NCBI RefSeq assembly: GCF_002917095.1
Contig: NZ_PQGA01000002.1
Location: 124,001 to 188,000 of the forward strand
DNA from: Paraburkholderia eburnea
GTDB taxonomy: Bacteria > Pseudomonadota > Gammaproteobacteria > Burkholderiales > Burkholderiaceae
Reading direction: 5' to 3'
DNA: 64,000 bases
Shown here: positions 8,583 through 18,090 of the stretch, piece after piece
Layout: each line of letters begins with the position of its first letter
How positions within the stretch are numbered: the first letter of the stretch is position 1
Translations under genes and position numbers: made by a program
The notes under the pieces: model-generated
What the model was told of the DNA's origin: nothing
Seen by the model: only the letters and a program-made list of their open reading frames with translations
Database searches by the model: none

Positions 8583-11500
8583 ATGAACATATCGAAATTC
8601 TTCATCGACCGGCCGATCTTCGCGGGCGTGCTGTCCGTGCTGATCCTGCTGGCCGGGGTGATCGCACTGTTCCAGTTGCCGATCTCCGAATACCCCGAGG
8701 TCGTGCCGCCCTCGGTGGTGGTCCACGCGCAGTACCCGGGCGCGAATCCGAAAGTGATCGCCGAGGCGGTAGCCGCGCCGCTCGAAGAGCAGATCAACGG
8801 CGTCGAGAACATGCTGTACATGCAGTCGCAGGCCAATAGCGACGGCAATCTCACGCTCACCGTCACGTTCCGTCTGGGCACCGATCCGGACAAGGCCACG
8901 CAGCTCGTGCAGAACCGCGTGAATCAGGCGCTGCCGCGCCTGCCGGAAGACGTGCAGCGCCTGGGCATCACGACCATCAAGAGCTCACCCACGCTCACGA
9001 TGGTGGTGCATCTGATCTCGCCGAACAATCAGTACGACATGACGTATCTGCGCAACTACGCGCTGCTCAACGTCAAGGATCGCCTCTCGAACATCCAGGG
9101 CGTGGGCGAAGTGCAGTTGTGGGGTTCGGGCGACTACGCCATGCGTGTCTGGCTCGATCCGCAGAAAGTGGCGCAGCGCAATCTCACCGCGCAGGACGTG
9201 GTCAATGCGATTCGCGAGCAGAACGTGCAGGTGGCGGCCGGTGTGATCGGCGCCTCGCCGAGCGTGCCCGGCACGCCGTTGCAGCTGAACGTGAACGCGC
9301 GCGGGCGTCTGCGCACGGAAAGCGAATTCGGCGACATCATCGTCAAGACCAATCCCGATGGCGGTGTGACCTATCTGCGCGATATCGCGCGTATCGAGCT
9401 TGCGGCTTCGGAATATGGCCTGCGTTCGCTGCTCGACAATAAGCCCGCCGTGGCGCTTGCGATCAATCAGGCGCCGGGGGCGAACTCGCTCGCGATTTCG
9501 GAGCAGGTGCGCGCGGCGATGAAGGACCTCAAGCAGGACATGCCCGCAGGCGTCGATTACAAGATCGTCTATGACCCGACGCAGTTCGTGCGCTCCAGTA
9601 TCGAGGCCGTCGTTCACACGCTGCTCGAAGCCATTGCGCTGGTCGTGATCGTGGTGATCGTGTTCCTGCAGACGTGGCGTGCGTCGATCATTCCGCTGAT
9701 CGCCGTGCCGGTGTCGATCGTGGGGACGTTCTCGCTGTTGCTGGCATTCGGATTTTCGATCAATGCGCTCTCGCTGTTCGGCATGGTGCTCGCAATCGGC
9801 ATCGTGGTGGACGATGCGATCGTGGTGGTGGAAAACGTCGAACGCAATATCGAAAGCGGTTTGTCCGCGCGCGATGCGACCTATAAGGCCATGCAGGAAG
9901 TGAGCGGGCCGATCATCGCGATCGCGCTCACACTGGTGGCCGTGTTCGTGCCGCTTGCCTTCATGAGCGGTCTCACGGGTCAGTTCTACAAGCAGTTCGC
10001 GATGACCATCGCCATTTCTACGGTGATCTCGGCGTTCAACTCGCTTACGCTGTCGCCCGCGTTGTCGGCGCTGCTGCTGCGCGGTCACGATGCGAAGGAA
10101 GACTGGCTCACGCGGGCGATGAATCGTGTGCTGGGCGGCTTCTTCAAGCGCTTCAACAAGGTCTTCCATCGCGGCTCCGAAAGCTACGGACGCGGCGTGA
10201 ACGGTGTGCTGCGCCGCAAGGGCGCGATGCTCGTGGTCTATGTGGTGCTGCTCGGCGCGACCGTGCTGATGGCGCGCATCGTGCCGGGCGGTTTCGTGCC
10301 CGCGCAGGACAAGGAATATCTGATCGCCTTCACGCAATTGCCGAATGGCGCGTCGCTCGATCGTACCGAAAGCGTGATCCGCGAAATGAGTGCGATCGCG
10401 CTCAAGCAACCGGGCGTGGAAAGCGCCGTGGCGTTCCCGGGCCTTTCGGTGAACGGCTTCACCAATAGTTCCAGTGCGGGCATCGTGTTCGTCACGCTCA
10501 AGCCGTTCAAGGAGCGCAAGGGCAAGGCCTTGTCGGCGGGTGCCATCGCGGGCGCGCTGAATCAGCAATATGGCGCGATCAAGGACTCGTTTATCGCGGT
10601 GTTCCCGCCGCCGCCGGTGCTCGGCCTCGGCACGCTCGGCGGCTTCAAGATGCAGCTGGAGGACCACGGTGCGCTCGGTTATGAAGCGCTGAACCGCGCG
10701 ACCCAGGACTTCGTGAAGCGCGCGTCGCAGACGCCGGAGTTGGGCCCGACGTTCTCGAACTATCAGATCAACGTGCCGCAGCTCAACGTCGATCTCGACC
10801 GCACCAAGGCCAAGCAGTTGGGCGTGCCGGTGACGGACGTGTTCGACACGATGCAGATTTACCTCGGCTCGCTCTATGTGAACGACTTCAACCGCTTCGG
10901 ACGCGTGTATCAGGTGCGTGTGCAGGCCGATGCGCCGTTCCGCCAGAAGGCCGACGACATCCTGCAACTGAAGACGCGTAATGCTGTGGGCGATATGGTG
11001 CCGCTCTCGTCGCTCGTGACGGTCACGCCCACGTACGGCCCCGAAATGGTGGTGCGTTACAACGGCTACACCGCCGCCGATATCAACGGCGGACCGGCGC
11101 CAGGTTATTCGTCGGGTCAGGCGCAGGCGGCGGCCGAGCGCATCGCGGCGGAAGTGCTGCCGCGCGGCGTGAAGTTCGAATGGACCGATCTCACGTATCA
11201 GCAGGTGCTCGCGGGCAATGCGGGCGTGTGGGTGTTCCCGATCAGCGTGCTGCTGGTGTTCCTCGTGCTCGCGGCGCTCTACGAGAGTCTGACGCTGCCG
11301 CTCGCGGTGATCCTGATCGTGCCGATGAGCGTGCTGTGTGCGCTGACGGGTGTGTGGCTCACGCAGGGCGACAACAACATCTTCACGCAGATCGGCTTGA
11401 TGGTGCTGGTGGGGCTGGCGTCGAAGAACGCGATTCTGATCGTGGAATTCGCCCGCGAACTGGAACATGACGGCCATACGCCGCTGTCCGCCGCGATCGA

Positions 11501-11768
11501 AGCGAGCCGCCTGCGTCTGCGCCCGATTCTGATGACGTCGATCGCATTCATCATGGGTGTGGTGCCGCTCGTGCTGTCGTCGGGTGCGGGTTCGGAAATG
11601 CGGCATGCGATGGGTATCGCGGTGTTCTTCGGCATGCTCGGCGTGACCGCGTTCGGGCTGCTGCTCACGCCGGTGTTCTACGTGGTGCTGCGCACGCTCG
11701 CGGGCGGCAAGATCCACGTCGCGCAGAAGGACAACGCACGCCATCCGGCGAGCACGGTGGATGCGTAA
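8583..11768 (+). CDS. bpeF: RND multidrug efflux pump, inner-membrane permease
   Basis: A 1061-residue HAE1-family RND transporter, full length and intact. The N-terminus MNISKFFIDRPIFAGVLS is typical of MexF-type pumps. The TM4 segment GIVVDDAIVVVENVERN carries the two proton-relay aspartates, and large periplasmic porter and docking loops separate two six-helix bundles. It captures substrates from the membrane and periplasm and exports them by proton exchange. Orthologues CeoB/BpeF export chloramphenicol, trimethoprim and fluoroquinolones; this is family knowledge and was not tested here. Confidence 0.95.
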   Translation: MNISKFFIDRPIFAGVLSVLILLAGVIALFQLPISEYPEVVPPSVVVHAQYPGANPKVIAEAVAAPLEEQINGVENMLYMQSQANSDGNLTLTVTFRLGTDPDKATQLVQNRVNQALPRLPEDVQRLGITTIKSSPTLTMVVHLISPNNQYDMTYLRNYALLNVKDRLSNIQGVGEVQLWGSGDYAMRVWLDPQKVAQRNLTAQDVVNAIREQNVQVAAGVIGASPSVPGTPLQLNVNARGRLRTESEFGDIIVKTNPDGGVTYLRDIARIELAASEYGLRSLLDNKPAVALAINQAPGANSLAISEQVRAAMKDLKQDMPAGVDYKIVYDPTQFVRSSIEAVVHTLLEAIALVVIVVIVFLQTWRASIIPLIAVPVSIVGTFSLLLAFGFSINALSLFGMVLAIGIVVDDAIVVVENVERNIESGLSARDATYKAMQEVSGPIIAIALTLVAVFVPLAFMSGLTGQFYKQFAMTIAISTVISAFNSLTLSPALSALLLRGHDAKEDWLTRAMNRVLGGFFKRFNKVFHRGSESYGRGVNGVLRRKGAMLVVYVVLLGATVLMARIVPGGFVPAQDKEYLIAFTQLPNGASLDRTESVIREMSAIALKQPGVESAVAFPGLSVNGFTNSSSAGIVFVTLKPFKERKGKALSAGAIAGALNQQYGAIKDSFIAVFPPPPVLGLGTLGGFKMQLEDHGALGYEALNRATQDFVKRASQTPELGPTFSNYQINVPQLNVDLDRTKAKQLGVPVTDVFDTMQIYLGSLYVNDFNRFGRVYQVRVQADAPFRQKADDILQLKTRNAVGDMVPLSSLVTVTPTYGPEMVVRYNGYTAADINGGPAPGYSSGQAQAAAERIAAEVLPRGVKFEWTDLTYQQVLAGNAGVWVFPISVLLVFLVLAALYESLTLPLAVILIVPMSVLCALTGVWLTQGDNNIFTQIGLMVLVGLASKNAILIVEFARELEHDGHTPLSAAIEASRLRLRPILMTSIAFIMGVVPLVLSSGAGSEMRHAMGIAVFFGMLGVTAFGLLLTPVFYVVLRTLAGGKIHVAQKDNARHPASTVDA

Positions 11769-11783
11769 GAAGGGATGATCAAG

Positions 11784-13358
11784 ATGACTAACTATTCATT
11801 CTCGCAAAACGCGGGCAGTGCGAGCGGTACCTTCGGGCGCCGCACGCGCCTCGCGCTGGGTGTGGCGCTGTTTGCGTGGCTCGCGGCGTGCTCGGTCGAG
11901 CCGACCTACAAGGTGCCCGATGCAGGCGTGCCGAAGGCCTTCAAGGAAGCGCCGCTGCAGACGCAGGCGGGTCAACCCGCCGGCCCGCACGACACCGGTA
12001 CGTGGACGCCCGCACAGCCCGCCGACGACGCGCATCGCGGCCAGTGGTGGACCGTGTTCGGCGACCCCACGCTGAACCAGTTGGAAGATCAGGCGCAGGC
12101 CGCCAACCAGGATCTGAAGGCGGCCGCCGCGCGCGTGCAGCAGGCGCGGGCGGTGACGCAGGCGGCGCGCGCGTCGTGGTTCCCGTCGCTCGATGCGGGC
12201 TTCGGGCCGACCTACGAGCACGCTTCGCCGGCCTCGCAGTATCTGCCGCAAAATTCCAGCGTGCCGACGCAGACGCTCTGGCGCGCGCAGGGCACCGCGA
12301 GCTATGAAGCGGATCTGTTCGGCCGCGTCAGTTCGAACGTGAGCGCCGCGCGCTCGGACGCGCAGCAAAGCGAGGCGCTGTTCCGTTCGGTGCAGTTGTC
12401 CCTGCAGGCCGATGTTGCGCAGAACTACTTCCAGTTGCGCCAGTTCGATTCCGATATGGATCTGTACCGACGCACCGTGACGCTGCGCGAGGACGCGCTC
12501 AAGCTCGTCGAGCGCCGCTTCAAGGAGGGCGATATCAGCGAACTGGACGTCTCGCAGGCGCGCAACGAACTCGCGAGCGCCCGCGCCGACGCCGTGGGCG
12601 TGGCGCGTCAGCGCGCGGCCTCGGAGCATAGCCTCGCGATCCTGCTCGGCAAGGCGCCGGCGGACTTCACGTTCGCGCAAACGCCGCTCGTGCCCGTCAC
12701 CGCGCGCGTGCCGGCCGGTCTGCCGTCGACGCTGCTCGAACGCCGTCCCGACATCGCCGCCGCCGAGCGCGCAATGGCGGCCGCGAACGCGCGTGTCGGT
12801 CTGGCGAAATCGGCGTTCTTTCCCAAGCTCGACATCACGGGTGCGTTCGGCTACGAGTCGACCACGCTCGGCGATCTGTTCATGTGGTCGAGCCGCGCGT
12901 TCTTTCTCGGGCCGCTCGCGGGCACGGCGCTCACGGTGCCGCTGTTCGACGGTGGCCGCCGCAAGGCCAATCTCGCGCAGGCGCGCGCGAAGTACGACGA
13001 GGACGTCGCGCAGTATCGCCAGCAGGTGCTGGTGGCGTTCCGCGAAGTCGAGGACAACCTCTCCGATCTGCGCCTGCTCGACGACCAGATCCGCGAGCAG
13101 AACGACGCGGTGAATGCCTCGCAGCGCGCCGCGCATCTCTCGCGCACGCAATACGAAGAGGGCGAGGTGAGCTATCTGAACGTGATCGATAGCGAGCGTT
13201 CGGTGCTGGTTTCGCAGTTGCAGGCGAGCCATCTGGAAGGCTCCCAGGCCGTTGCGACCGTCAACCTGATCCGCGCGCTAGGCGGCGGCTGGGGCGATGC
13301 GAAGCCCGCTGCGCAGCCGGATGCCGCGCCGCCGCCTGTACCGCTCGCGTCGCGCTAA
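11784..13358 (+). CDS. oprC: Outer-membrane efflux lipoprotein, NodT/OprM family
   Basis: An outer-membrane TolC-like channel for the upstream pump. A signal peptide ends in a lipobox (WLAAC), followed by two repeated outer-membrane efflux domains with long coiled-coil helices. An in-frame ATG at 11775 is only one base from AGAAGG, whereas ATG 11784 has about 10 bases of spacing, so the latter is preferred (524 residues). It begins 15 bases after the pump gene, completing the tripartite operon. Confidence 0.92.
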   Translation: MTNYSFSQNAGSASGTFGRRTRLALGVALFAWLAACSVEPTYKVPDAGVPKAFKEAPLQTQAGQPAGPHDTGTWTPAQPADDAHRGQWWTVFGDPTLNQLEDQAQAANQDLKAAAARVQQARAVTQAARASWFPSLDAGFGPTYEHASPASQYLPQNSSVPTQTLWRAQGTASYEADLFGRVSSNVSAARSDAQQSEALFRSVQLSLQADVAQNYFQLRQFDSDMDLYRRTVTLREDALKLVERRFKEGDISELDVSQARNELASARADAVGVARQRAASEHSLAILLGKAPADFTFAQTPLVPVTARVPAGLPSTLLERRPDIAAAERAMAAANARVGLAKSAFFPKLDITGAFGYESTTLGDLFMWSSRAFFLGPLAGTALTVPLFDGGRRKANLAQARAKYDEDVAQYRQQVLVAFREVEDNLSDLRLLDDQIREQNDAVNASQRAAHLSRTQYEEGEVSYLNVIDSERSVLVSQLQASHLEGSQAVATVNLIRALGGGWGDAKPAAQPDAAPPPVPLASR

Positions 13359-13560
13359 TCGCCGAATGGTTGTTGCCTCGCGGCTGGCCGATATGCATCT
13401 GCATATCGCCAGCCGCGATTTCGTTTGCGTAAACGGTTCGTAGACCGTCTGAAGGCGCGCCACTATCATCGTTCGATCGAAGCCGGAGCGGATGGCGCGC
13501 GCTTGCATCACGCCGCACCGCCCGCCCAGGCACCGCGCAACTCATTCGGGAAATCCTGGC

Positions 13561-14769
13561 ATGAACGACCCATGGCCGCCGCAGACGGACGGCGCTACAC
13601 GTCCAGATGCACGTCTCACCACGCTGATCGAAACCTTGCGCGCGAGCGCCGCGCGCCGCGACCTGGCAGGCGGTCACGCCGCCGCCGAAAAGCAGTTGAT
13701 CGCCGACGCGGGTTTGCTCGCGCTGGCCGTGCCGCATGAATTCGGCGGCCGGTTCGGCAAGGACGGCACGCGCTGGGGCGCGCTGTACCAGACCCTTCGC
13801 ACGATCGCACGCGCCGATAGCGCGCTCGCGCATCTGCTCGGCTTCCAGTTCTTGCAGGTCGCGACCGTCGATCTCTGGGGCAACGCCGCACAGCGCGCGA
13901 ACTGGCTGCAAGGCACGGTCGAGCATCGCTGGTGGTGGGGCAATGCGGTGAATCCGCTCGATACGCGGCTCGTCGCCCAGGCCGATGATGCGCAAGGCAA
14001 GGGCGCGTGGCGTTTGCACGGCAAAAAGGGTTTCTGTTCGGGCACGACCGGATCGCAGATGATGACCGTGAGCGGGCACGATCCGGCCACCGGCAATCCC
14101 GTGTTCGCCGTCGTGCCGACCACGCGCGCGGGCATCAGCGTGCACGACGACTGGGACCCCATCGGCCAGCGTCAGACCGATAGCGGCACGGTCTCGTTCG
14201 ACGCCGTCGAGGTGCGGGCCGCCGAGGTGCTGCATCGCCCCGACACGCCGCGCGCGTCGCTGCGCACGCTGGTGTCGCAGCTTGTGCTGACCAATCTGTT
14301 CGTCGGTCTTGCGGAAGGCGCGCTGGAGGAGGCGCGCGACTATGTGCTGGCCAATGGCCGTCCGTGGGTCAACTCGGGCGTGCAGCGCGCCGCGGACGAT
14401 CCTTACCTCCAGCAGCGTTTTGGCGAAATGCGCATCAAGGCGCTCTCCGCCGCCGTACTGGCCGATCGCGCCGCCGCGATTCTCGACGATGCATGGGGGC
14501 AGGGCGACGCGCTCGACGCCGCGACGCGCGCCGAAGTCTCGCTGGCCGTTTCGGAAGCGAAAATCGTGGCTCACCGCGCGGCCCTCGACGCAGGCGAGCA
14601 GCTATTCGACGCCTGCGGCGCGCGCGCGACCAACGCGGCGCTCGCGCTCGACCGCTTCTGGCGCAACGCGCGCGTGCACACGCTGCACGATCCGCTCGAC
14701 TATCGCGTGCGTGATGTGGGTCGATACACGCTCACGCGCGAACTGCCGGAGCCGACGCTGTACACTTGA
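13561..14769 (+). CDS. Acyl-CoA dehydrogenase-fold flavoprotein, SfnB/DszC type
   Basis: A 402-residue protein with the acyl-CoA dehydrogenase fold: an N-terminal helical domain (LALAVPHEFGGRFG), a central beta domain (HGKKGFCSG, GQRQTDSGTVSFDAVEV) and a C-terminal helical bundle ending FWRNARVHTLHDPLDYRVRD. The last motif and the QRQTDSG segment are like flavin monooxygenases that oxidise sulfones or dibenzothiophene (SfnB, DszC) more than true dehydrogenases. A role in sulfur scavenging is inferred. It is alone between the efflux operon and the Nramp gene; no reductase partner is nearby. Confidence 0.75.
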   Translation: MNDPWPPQTDGATRPDARLTTLIETLRASAARRDLAGGHAAAEKQLIADAGLLALAVPHEFGGRFGKDGTRWGALYQTLRTIARADSALAHLLGFQFLQVATVDLWGNAAQRANWLQGTVEHRWWWGNAVNPLDTRLVAQADDAQGKGAWRLHGKKGFCSGTTGSQMMTVSGHDPATGNPVFAVVPTTRAGISVHDDWDPIGQRQTDSGTVSFDAVEVRAAEVLHRPDTPRASLRTLVSQLVLTNLFVGLAEGALEEARDYVLANGRPWVNSGVQRAADDPYLQQRFGEMRIKALSAAVLADRAAAILDDAWGQGDALDAATRAEVSLAVSEAKIVAHRAALDAGEQLFDACGARATNAALALDRFWRNARVHTLHDPLDYRVRDVGRYTLTRELPEPTLYT

Positions 14770-14844
14770 GGGACCGATCGCGCGCGCCAACAATACGACG
14801 TTACGACATACCGCTCGCGCTTCACCCCTTCGAGGATCACACCG

Positions 14845-16170
14845 TTGGAGTTCAGACTACCGACCACGGCGACGGCGCCGTTTTGCCCTTCCGAAGTTCA
14901 AGGCAGCGTGGCGGTTTCGCCGCGCGCGCCGTTCTGGAAGAAGCTGCTGCAATTCGCGGGACCGGGCTTGCTGGTGTCGATCGGTTACATGGACCCCGGC
15001 AACTGGGCCACCGATATCGAGGCCGGCTCGAAGTACGGTTACAACCTGCTATTCGTCGTCGTGCTCTCCAGCCTGGCCGCGATGGCGCTGCAATGTCTTG
15101 CGATGCGCCTGGGCATCGTCACGGGGCGCGATCTGGCCGAACTGTCGCGTTCGCGCTACAGCAAACCGGTCGTGCTGGGCCAATGGGCGCTGGCCGAACT
15201 CGCGATCATCGCCTGTGATCTGGCCGAAGTGCTGGGCGGCGCGCTCGCGTTTCATTTGTTGCTGGGCTGCTCGCTGATGTGGGGCATCGCGCTCACCGCG
15301 TTCGACACGATCATCGTGCTCGGCCTGAAGGGCAAAAACTTTCGCACGCTCGAAGCGATCATGGCGGGCCTGATCGCCACCATCGGTCTGGGTTACGTGA
15401 TCGAGCTGGCGCTGGTGAAGCCGCACTGGCCCTCGGTGTTCGCGGGCGCGGTGCCGTCGTGGCACGCGATCGCCGCGCAGGAGCCGCTGTATCTCGCCAT
15501 CGGCATCCTCGGCGCGACGGTCATGCCGCACAACCTCTATCTGCATTCGTCGATCGTGCAAACGCGTGCCGTGAAGCGCGACGAAGTCAGCATCGGCCAG
15601 GCGATCGGCCTTTCGCGCATCGACACCATTGTTTCGCTGGTGCTCGCGCTGCTCATCAACGCGGCGATCCTGATTCTCGCGGCGGCGGCCTTCCACGCGA
15701 CGGGCCACACCGGGGTCACCGAAATCGAGGACGCCTACAAGCTGCTCGCGCCGGTCGTCGGCAGCGGCGCGGCGGCCGTGCTGTTCGCCGTGACGCTGCT
15801 GGCCTCGGGGCAAAGCTCGACCTTCACGGGCACCGTGGCGGGTCAGGTCGTCATGGAAGGCTTCCTGCGCATGAAGATCCCGTGCTATCAGCGGCGTCTC
15901 ATCACGCGCGTCCTGGCGCTGATTCCGGCTTTTATCGGCGTGTGGTGGCTGGGCAACGGCGCGGTGGGCAAGTTGCTGGTCGCAAGCCAGGTGGTGCTGA
16001 GTCTGCAACTGCCGTTCGCGCTCTGGCCGCTCATCCGCATGACGAACGATCGTGCCTTGATGGGCAAGTTCGCGAACCGCTTGCCGACGCGTCTGATCGC
16101 GTGGCTGCTCTTCGCCGTCATCACGGCGGCGAACCTGTGGTTGGTCTGGGAGACCTTCGCGGGGGATTGA
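14845..16170 (+). CDS. mntH: Nramp family divalent metal (Mn2+/Fe2+) transporter
   Basis: A 441-residue multi-spanning proton-coupled metal importer. The two metal-binding unwound helices are recognisable: DPGNWATDIE in TM1 and GATVMPHNLYLHS in TM6. The start is a TTG at 14845, chosen because GAGG lies 9 bases upstream and no better ATG precedes the conserved core. It normally imports Mn2+ or Fe2+ into the cytoplasm. No MntR or Fur box was identified in the short upstream gap. Confidence 0.9.
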   Translation: MEFRLPTTATAPFCPSEVQGSVAVSPRAPFWKKLLQFAGPGLLVSIGYMDPGNWATDIEAGSKYGYNLLFVVVLSSLAAMALQCLAMRLGIVTGRDLAELSRSRYSKPVVLGQWALAELAIIACDLAEVLGGALAFHLLLGCSLMWGIALTAFDTIIVLGLKGKNFRTLEAIMAGLIATIGLGYVIELALVKPHWPSVFAGAVPSWHAIAAQEPLYLAIGILGATVMPHNLYLHSSIVQTRAVKRDEVSIGQAIGLSRIDTIVSLVLALLINAAILILAAAAFHATGHTGVTEIEDAYKLLAPVVGSGAAAVLFAVTLLASGQSSTFTGTVAGQVVMEGFLRMKIPCYQRRLITRVLALIPAFIGVWWLGNGAVGKLLVASQVVLSLQLPFALWPLIRMTNDRALMGKFANRLPTRLIAWLLFAVITAANLWLVWETFAGD

Positions 16171-16219
16171 AACGGGAAGTGAAGCAGAATTGACGCCGAG
16201 ATAGCGGCGAATGCGCTTC

Positions 16220-16251
16220 GCCGTCCGGTACTCTGTGGAGCGCCGGACGGC
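16220..16251 (+). terminator. Hairpin after the Nramp gene
   Basis: A perfect 9-bp stem (gccgtccgg/ccggacggc) with a 14-base loop. It lies between the convergent Nramp and flhC genes. The T-tract is poor, so termination strength is uncertain. Confidence 0.5.
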
Positions 16252-16307
16252 TTCGCGTCTAGTCTTTGCTGCTGCGTCCGGTTGACCGGATCTTGGCTCT
16301 CCTACGC

Positions 16308-16910
16308 TTATGCAGCCTCGGCAATGCCGTCCGGCGTTTCCACCGGAAGGTTGCGCTCGGTCTGCTCTGCGCCCCGTCGCGCTGCAGCCGCCTTCTTCGT
16401 CTTGCCGGCGCGCGAAGGCGGCTGGCATGCACCACACACGACGTTGTGCTGCAGGTCGTGTTTGTGCGCGACGAACTTACCGCCACAACGGCAGCAAGGC
16501 GTCATCTGCAGAATATCGGCATCGAAAAAACGCACCAGGGTCCACGCACGGGTGAGATCGAGCACCGGCTCGGTCCCGCTGTGGCGGCAGTGTTCCAGAT
16601 ACAGCCGGAACCCCTTGGTGAGCGCGTCGAGATGCGAGCAACGCGCTTCGTTCTTGAGGAACAGGTACGTGTTGTAGAACAACGAGGCGTGGATGTTGGC
16701 CAGCCACGTCATGTACCAGTCCGCCGAGAACGGCAGCATACCCTTGGGCGGCGACACGCCGCGGATCTCGCGGTACAGGCGGATCATGCGGTCGCGCGAA
16801 AGCGAAAGCTCGCTTTCCAGCACCTGCATCCGTGCACCCAGCTCGATCAGCGCGATCGCGCGAAAAACTTCCTGCGCGTCTTCGGTGAGGCTGCGGCGGT
16901 TCGTCGTCAT
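16308..16910 (-). CDS. flhC: Flagellar master transcriptional activator FlhC
   Basis: A 200-residue FlhC subunit of the FlhD4C2 activator that drives class II flagellar promoters. Conserved features include LARMQVLESEL-type helices, SADWYMTWLANIHASLFYN and a C-terminal zinc site made of CCRCGG and CGAC. The C-terminal tail is long and Lys/Ala-rich, as in other Burkholderiales. The start at 16910 follows the flhD stop by 10 bases, so the two are one operon. Confidence 0.93.
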   Translation of the reverse strand: MTTNRRSLTEDAQEVFRAIALIELGARMQVLESELSLSRDRMIRLYREIRGVSPPKGMLPFSADWYMTWLANIHASLFYNTYLFLKNEARCSHLDALTKGFRLYLEHCRHSGTEPVLDLTRAWTLVRFFDADILQMTPCCRCGGKFVAHKHDLQHNVVCGACQPPSRAGKTKKAAAARRGAEQTERNLPVETPDGIAEAA

Positions 16911-16920
16911 GACCCGTCCC

Positions 16921-17241
16921 TCAGGCGAATTGCACAGCCGGCTGGCCTGCAAGCAGGATCGCCGTGTGTGTAGCCGCCACGTCGGCATGCCGGGCCGTCT
17001 GCGTCAGAGCGGACAACATGGCATGGTCGTCGAAGCGGAAAAGACAAAGAAGCTGGTCGGAAGCAGCCAGCTTGACGATCTGTGCGAGTGACAGATTGGA
17101 AAGCAGATCGGCCAGTTCCGACGACAGGCCCAGACGGAACATCCCGACTGGCTTGTCCTCGCGCAGCATCCGCTGTGCGAGCATCAGGTACGACAAATTA
17201 ATTTCGCGGATTGAATCCAGCGTCTCGCTGCTACGGTCCAT
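16921..17241 (-). CDS. flhD: Flagellar transcriptional activator subunit FlhD
   Basis: A 106-residue FlhD. The segment IREINLSYLMLAQRMLREDK is the family hallmark, followed by helices of the dimer interface. FlhD directs FlhC to DNA. The ATG at 17241 is preceded by an AAGAGA-type site; the upstream extension of the frame is not family-like. It is the promoter-proximal gene of flhDC and faces an unusually long AT-rich upstream region. Confidence 0.92.
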   Translation of the reverse strand: MDRSSETLDSIREINLSYLMLAQRMLREDKPVGMFRLGLSSELADLLSNLSLAQIVKLAASDQLLCLFRFDDHAMLSALTQTARHADVAATHTAILLAGQPAVQFA

Positions 17242-18090
17242 TTCTCTCTTTTCCGAAGCCCCGATTAACCCCCCGGCATTTGCTGCCGTTGTAACTTTTT
17301 TGGCTCTTGCGTCGGTCCACTCATTCACGGTGGCGCCTGACTTCTTGATACAACGTGTTACAACTCGTAACACGTTGAAGCGAATTGTATGAGGACTAAT
17401 CTCAGAAATCAATCCCTCAGCAAAAAAATAATGCGGCTGTTACAAATAATTTCGGTAACTTTTTCTGCGGATTGAAGGCACTTCTGTGACAGTCGACGAC
17501 AACGCCTCGCGGGTTCGGGTGTTAAGCCAAAAAGCCTATGAAACAAGGGATTTCAGGGTGTGGTCGATGCATGCGCAACGAATCGGAAAGACTGCTGCGC
17601 CAGCATATGTCGAATAAACGTTTTGAAAGGAATTACGTTGACAGGTAAGAACTACTCAGTTAATTGTTAATACATATGAGGATTAATCTGTAACAGGTGT
17701 TTCGACCCTGTGTAACTGGCTTTGTCAAGATGTGACAGAGCGTATCCATCTGCGGTGTGTTGACGCGTTTTACCGATGCTGGTTTACACGTATATGTAAT
17801 TCGCATGAAAACAACAGTTTTAACGAAGCGGGAGCATTGAAATCAGCCGTCATATTGTGTCATGACGTGATATGAACGGACCGAGAGCCGCTCCCCGTCT
17901 GGCGTGACGCAGCGACCGGGTGCAGACGACCGGTTTTCGCGCAGCCCATTATCGGGGCCGTATCGGTTTGAGGCTGTTACATCCAGGCTGTTACAGATTG
18001 AGCTTCGGGCGCTTTGTCTTTGTAACAGGGGCGAATGCGCGCGCGGTATCCCGGTGCTATACGCGTTTAATCGCTCGCGTGATTAGGCTG
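17242..18090. other. Long flhDC upstream regulatory region, no gene
   Basis: About 850 bases without a credible gene and lower in GC than the flanks. The hexamer TGTTAC or its complement GTAACA was seen at about 17356, 17367, 17438, 17690, 17975, 17989 and 18022. A 15-base direct repeat with one mismatch (TATGAGGAYTAATCT) lies at 17388-17402 and 17675-17689. The density of repeats suggests several regulator sites for flagellar control, and probably the flhDC promoter with a long leader. Confidence 0.6.
17351..17377. promoter_or_regulatory. Perfect inverted repeat upstream of flhDC
   Basis: CAACGTGTTAC - 5 bases - GTAACACGTTG: two 11-base arms in perfect complement, about 110 bases upstream of the flhD start. 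The size and symmetry fit a dimeric regulator's operator (inference). The inner half-site TGTTAC recurs several times further upstream. Confidence 0.6.

Noticed and set aside
8985..11744. A 919-codon minus-strand frame antisense to the RND pump
   Set aside because: Its His/Arg/Gln-rich composition is an artefact of high-GC third positions on the opposite strand.
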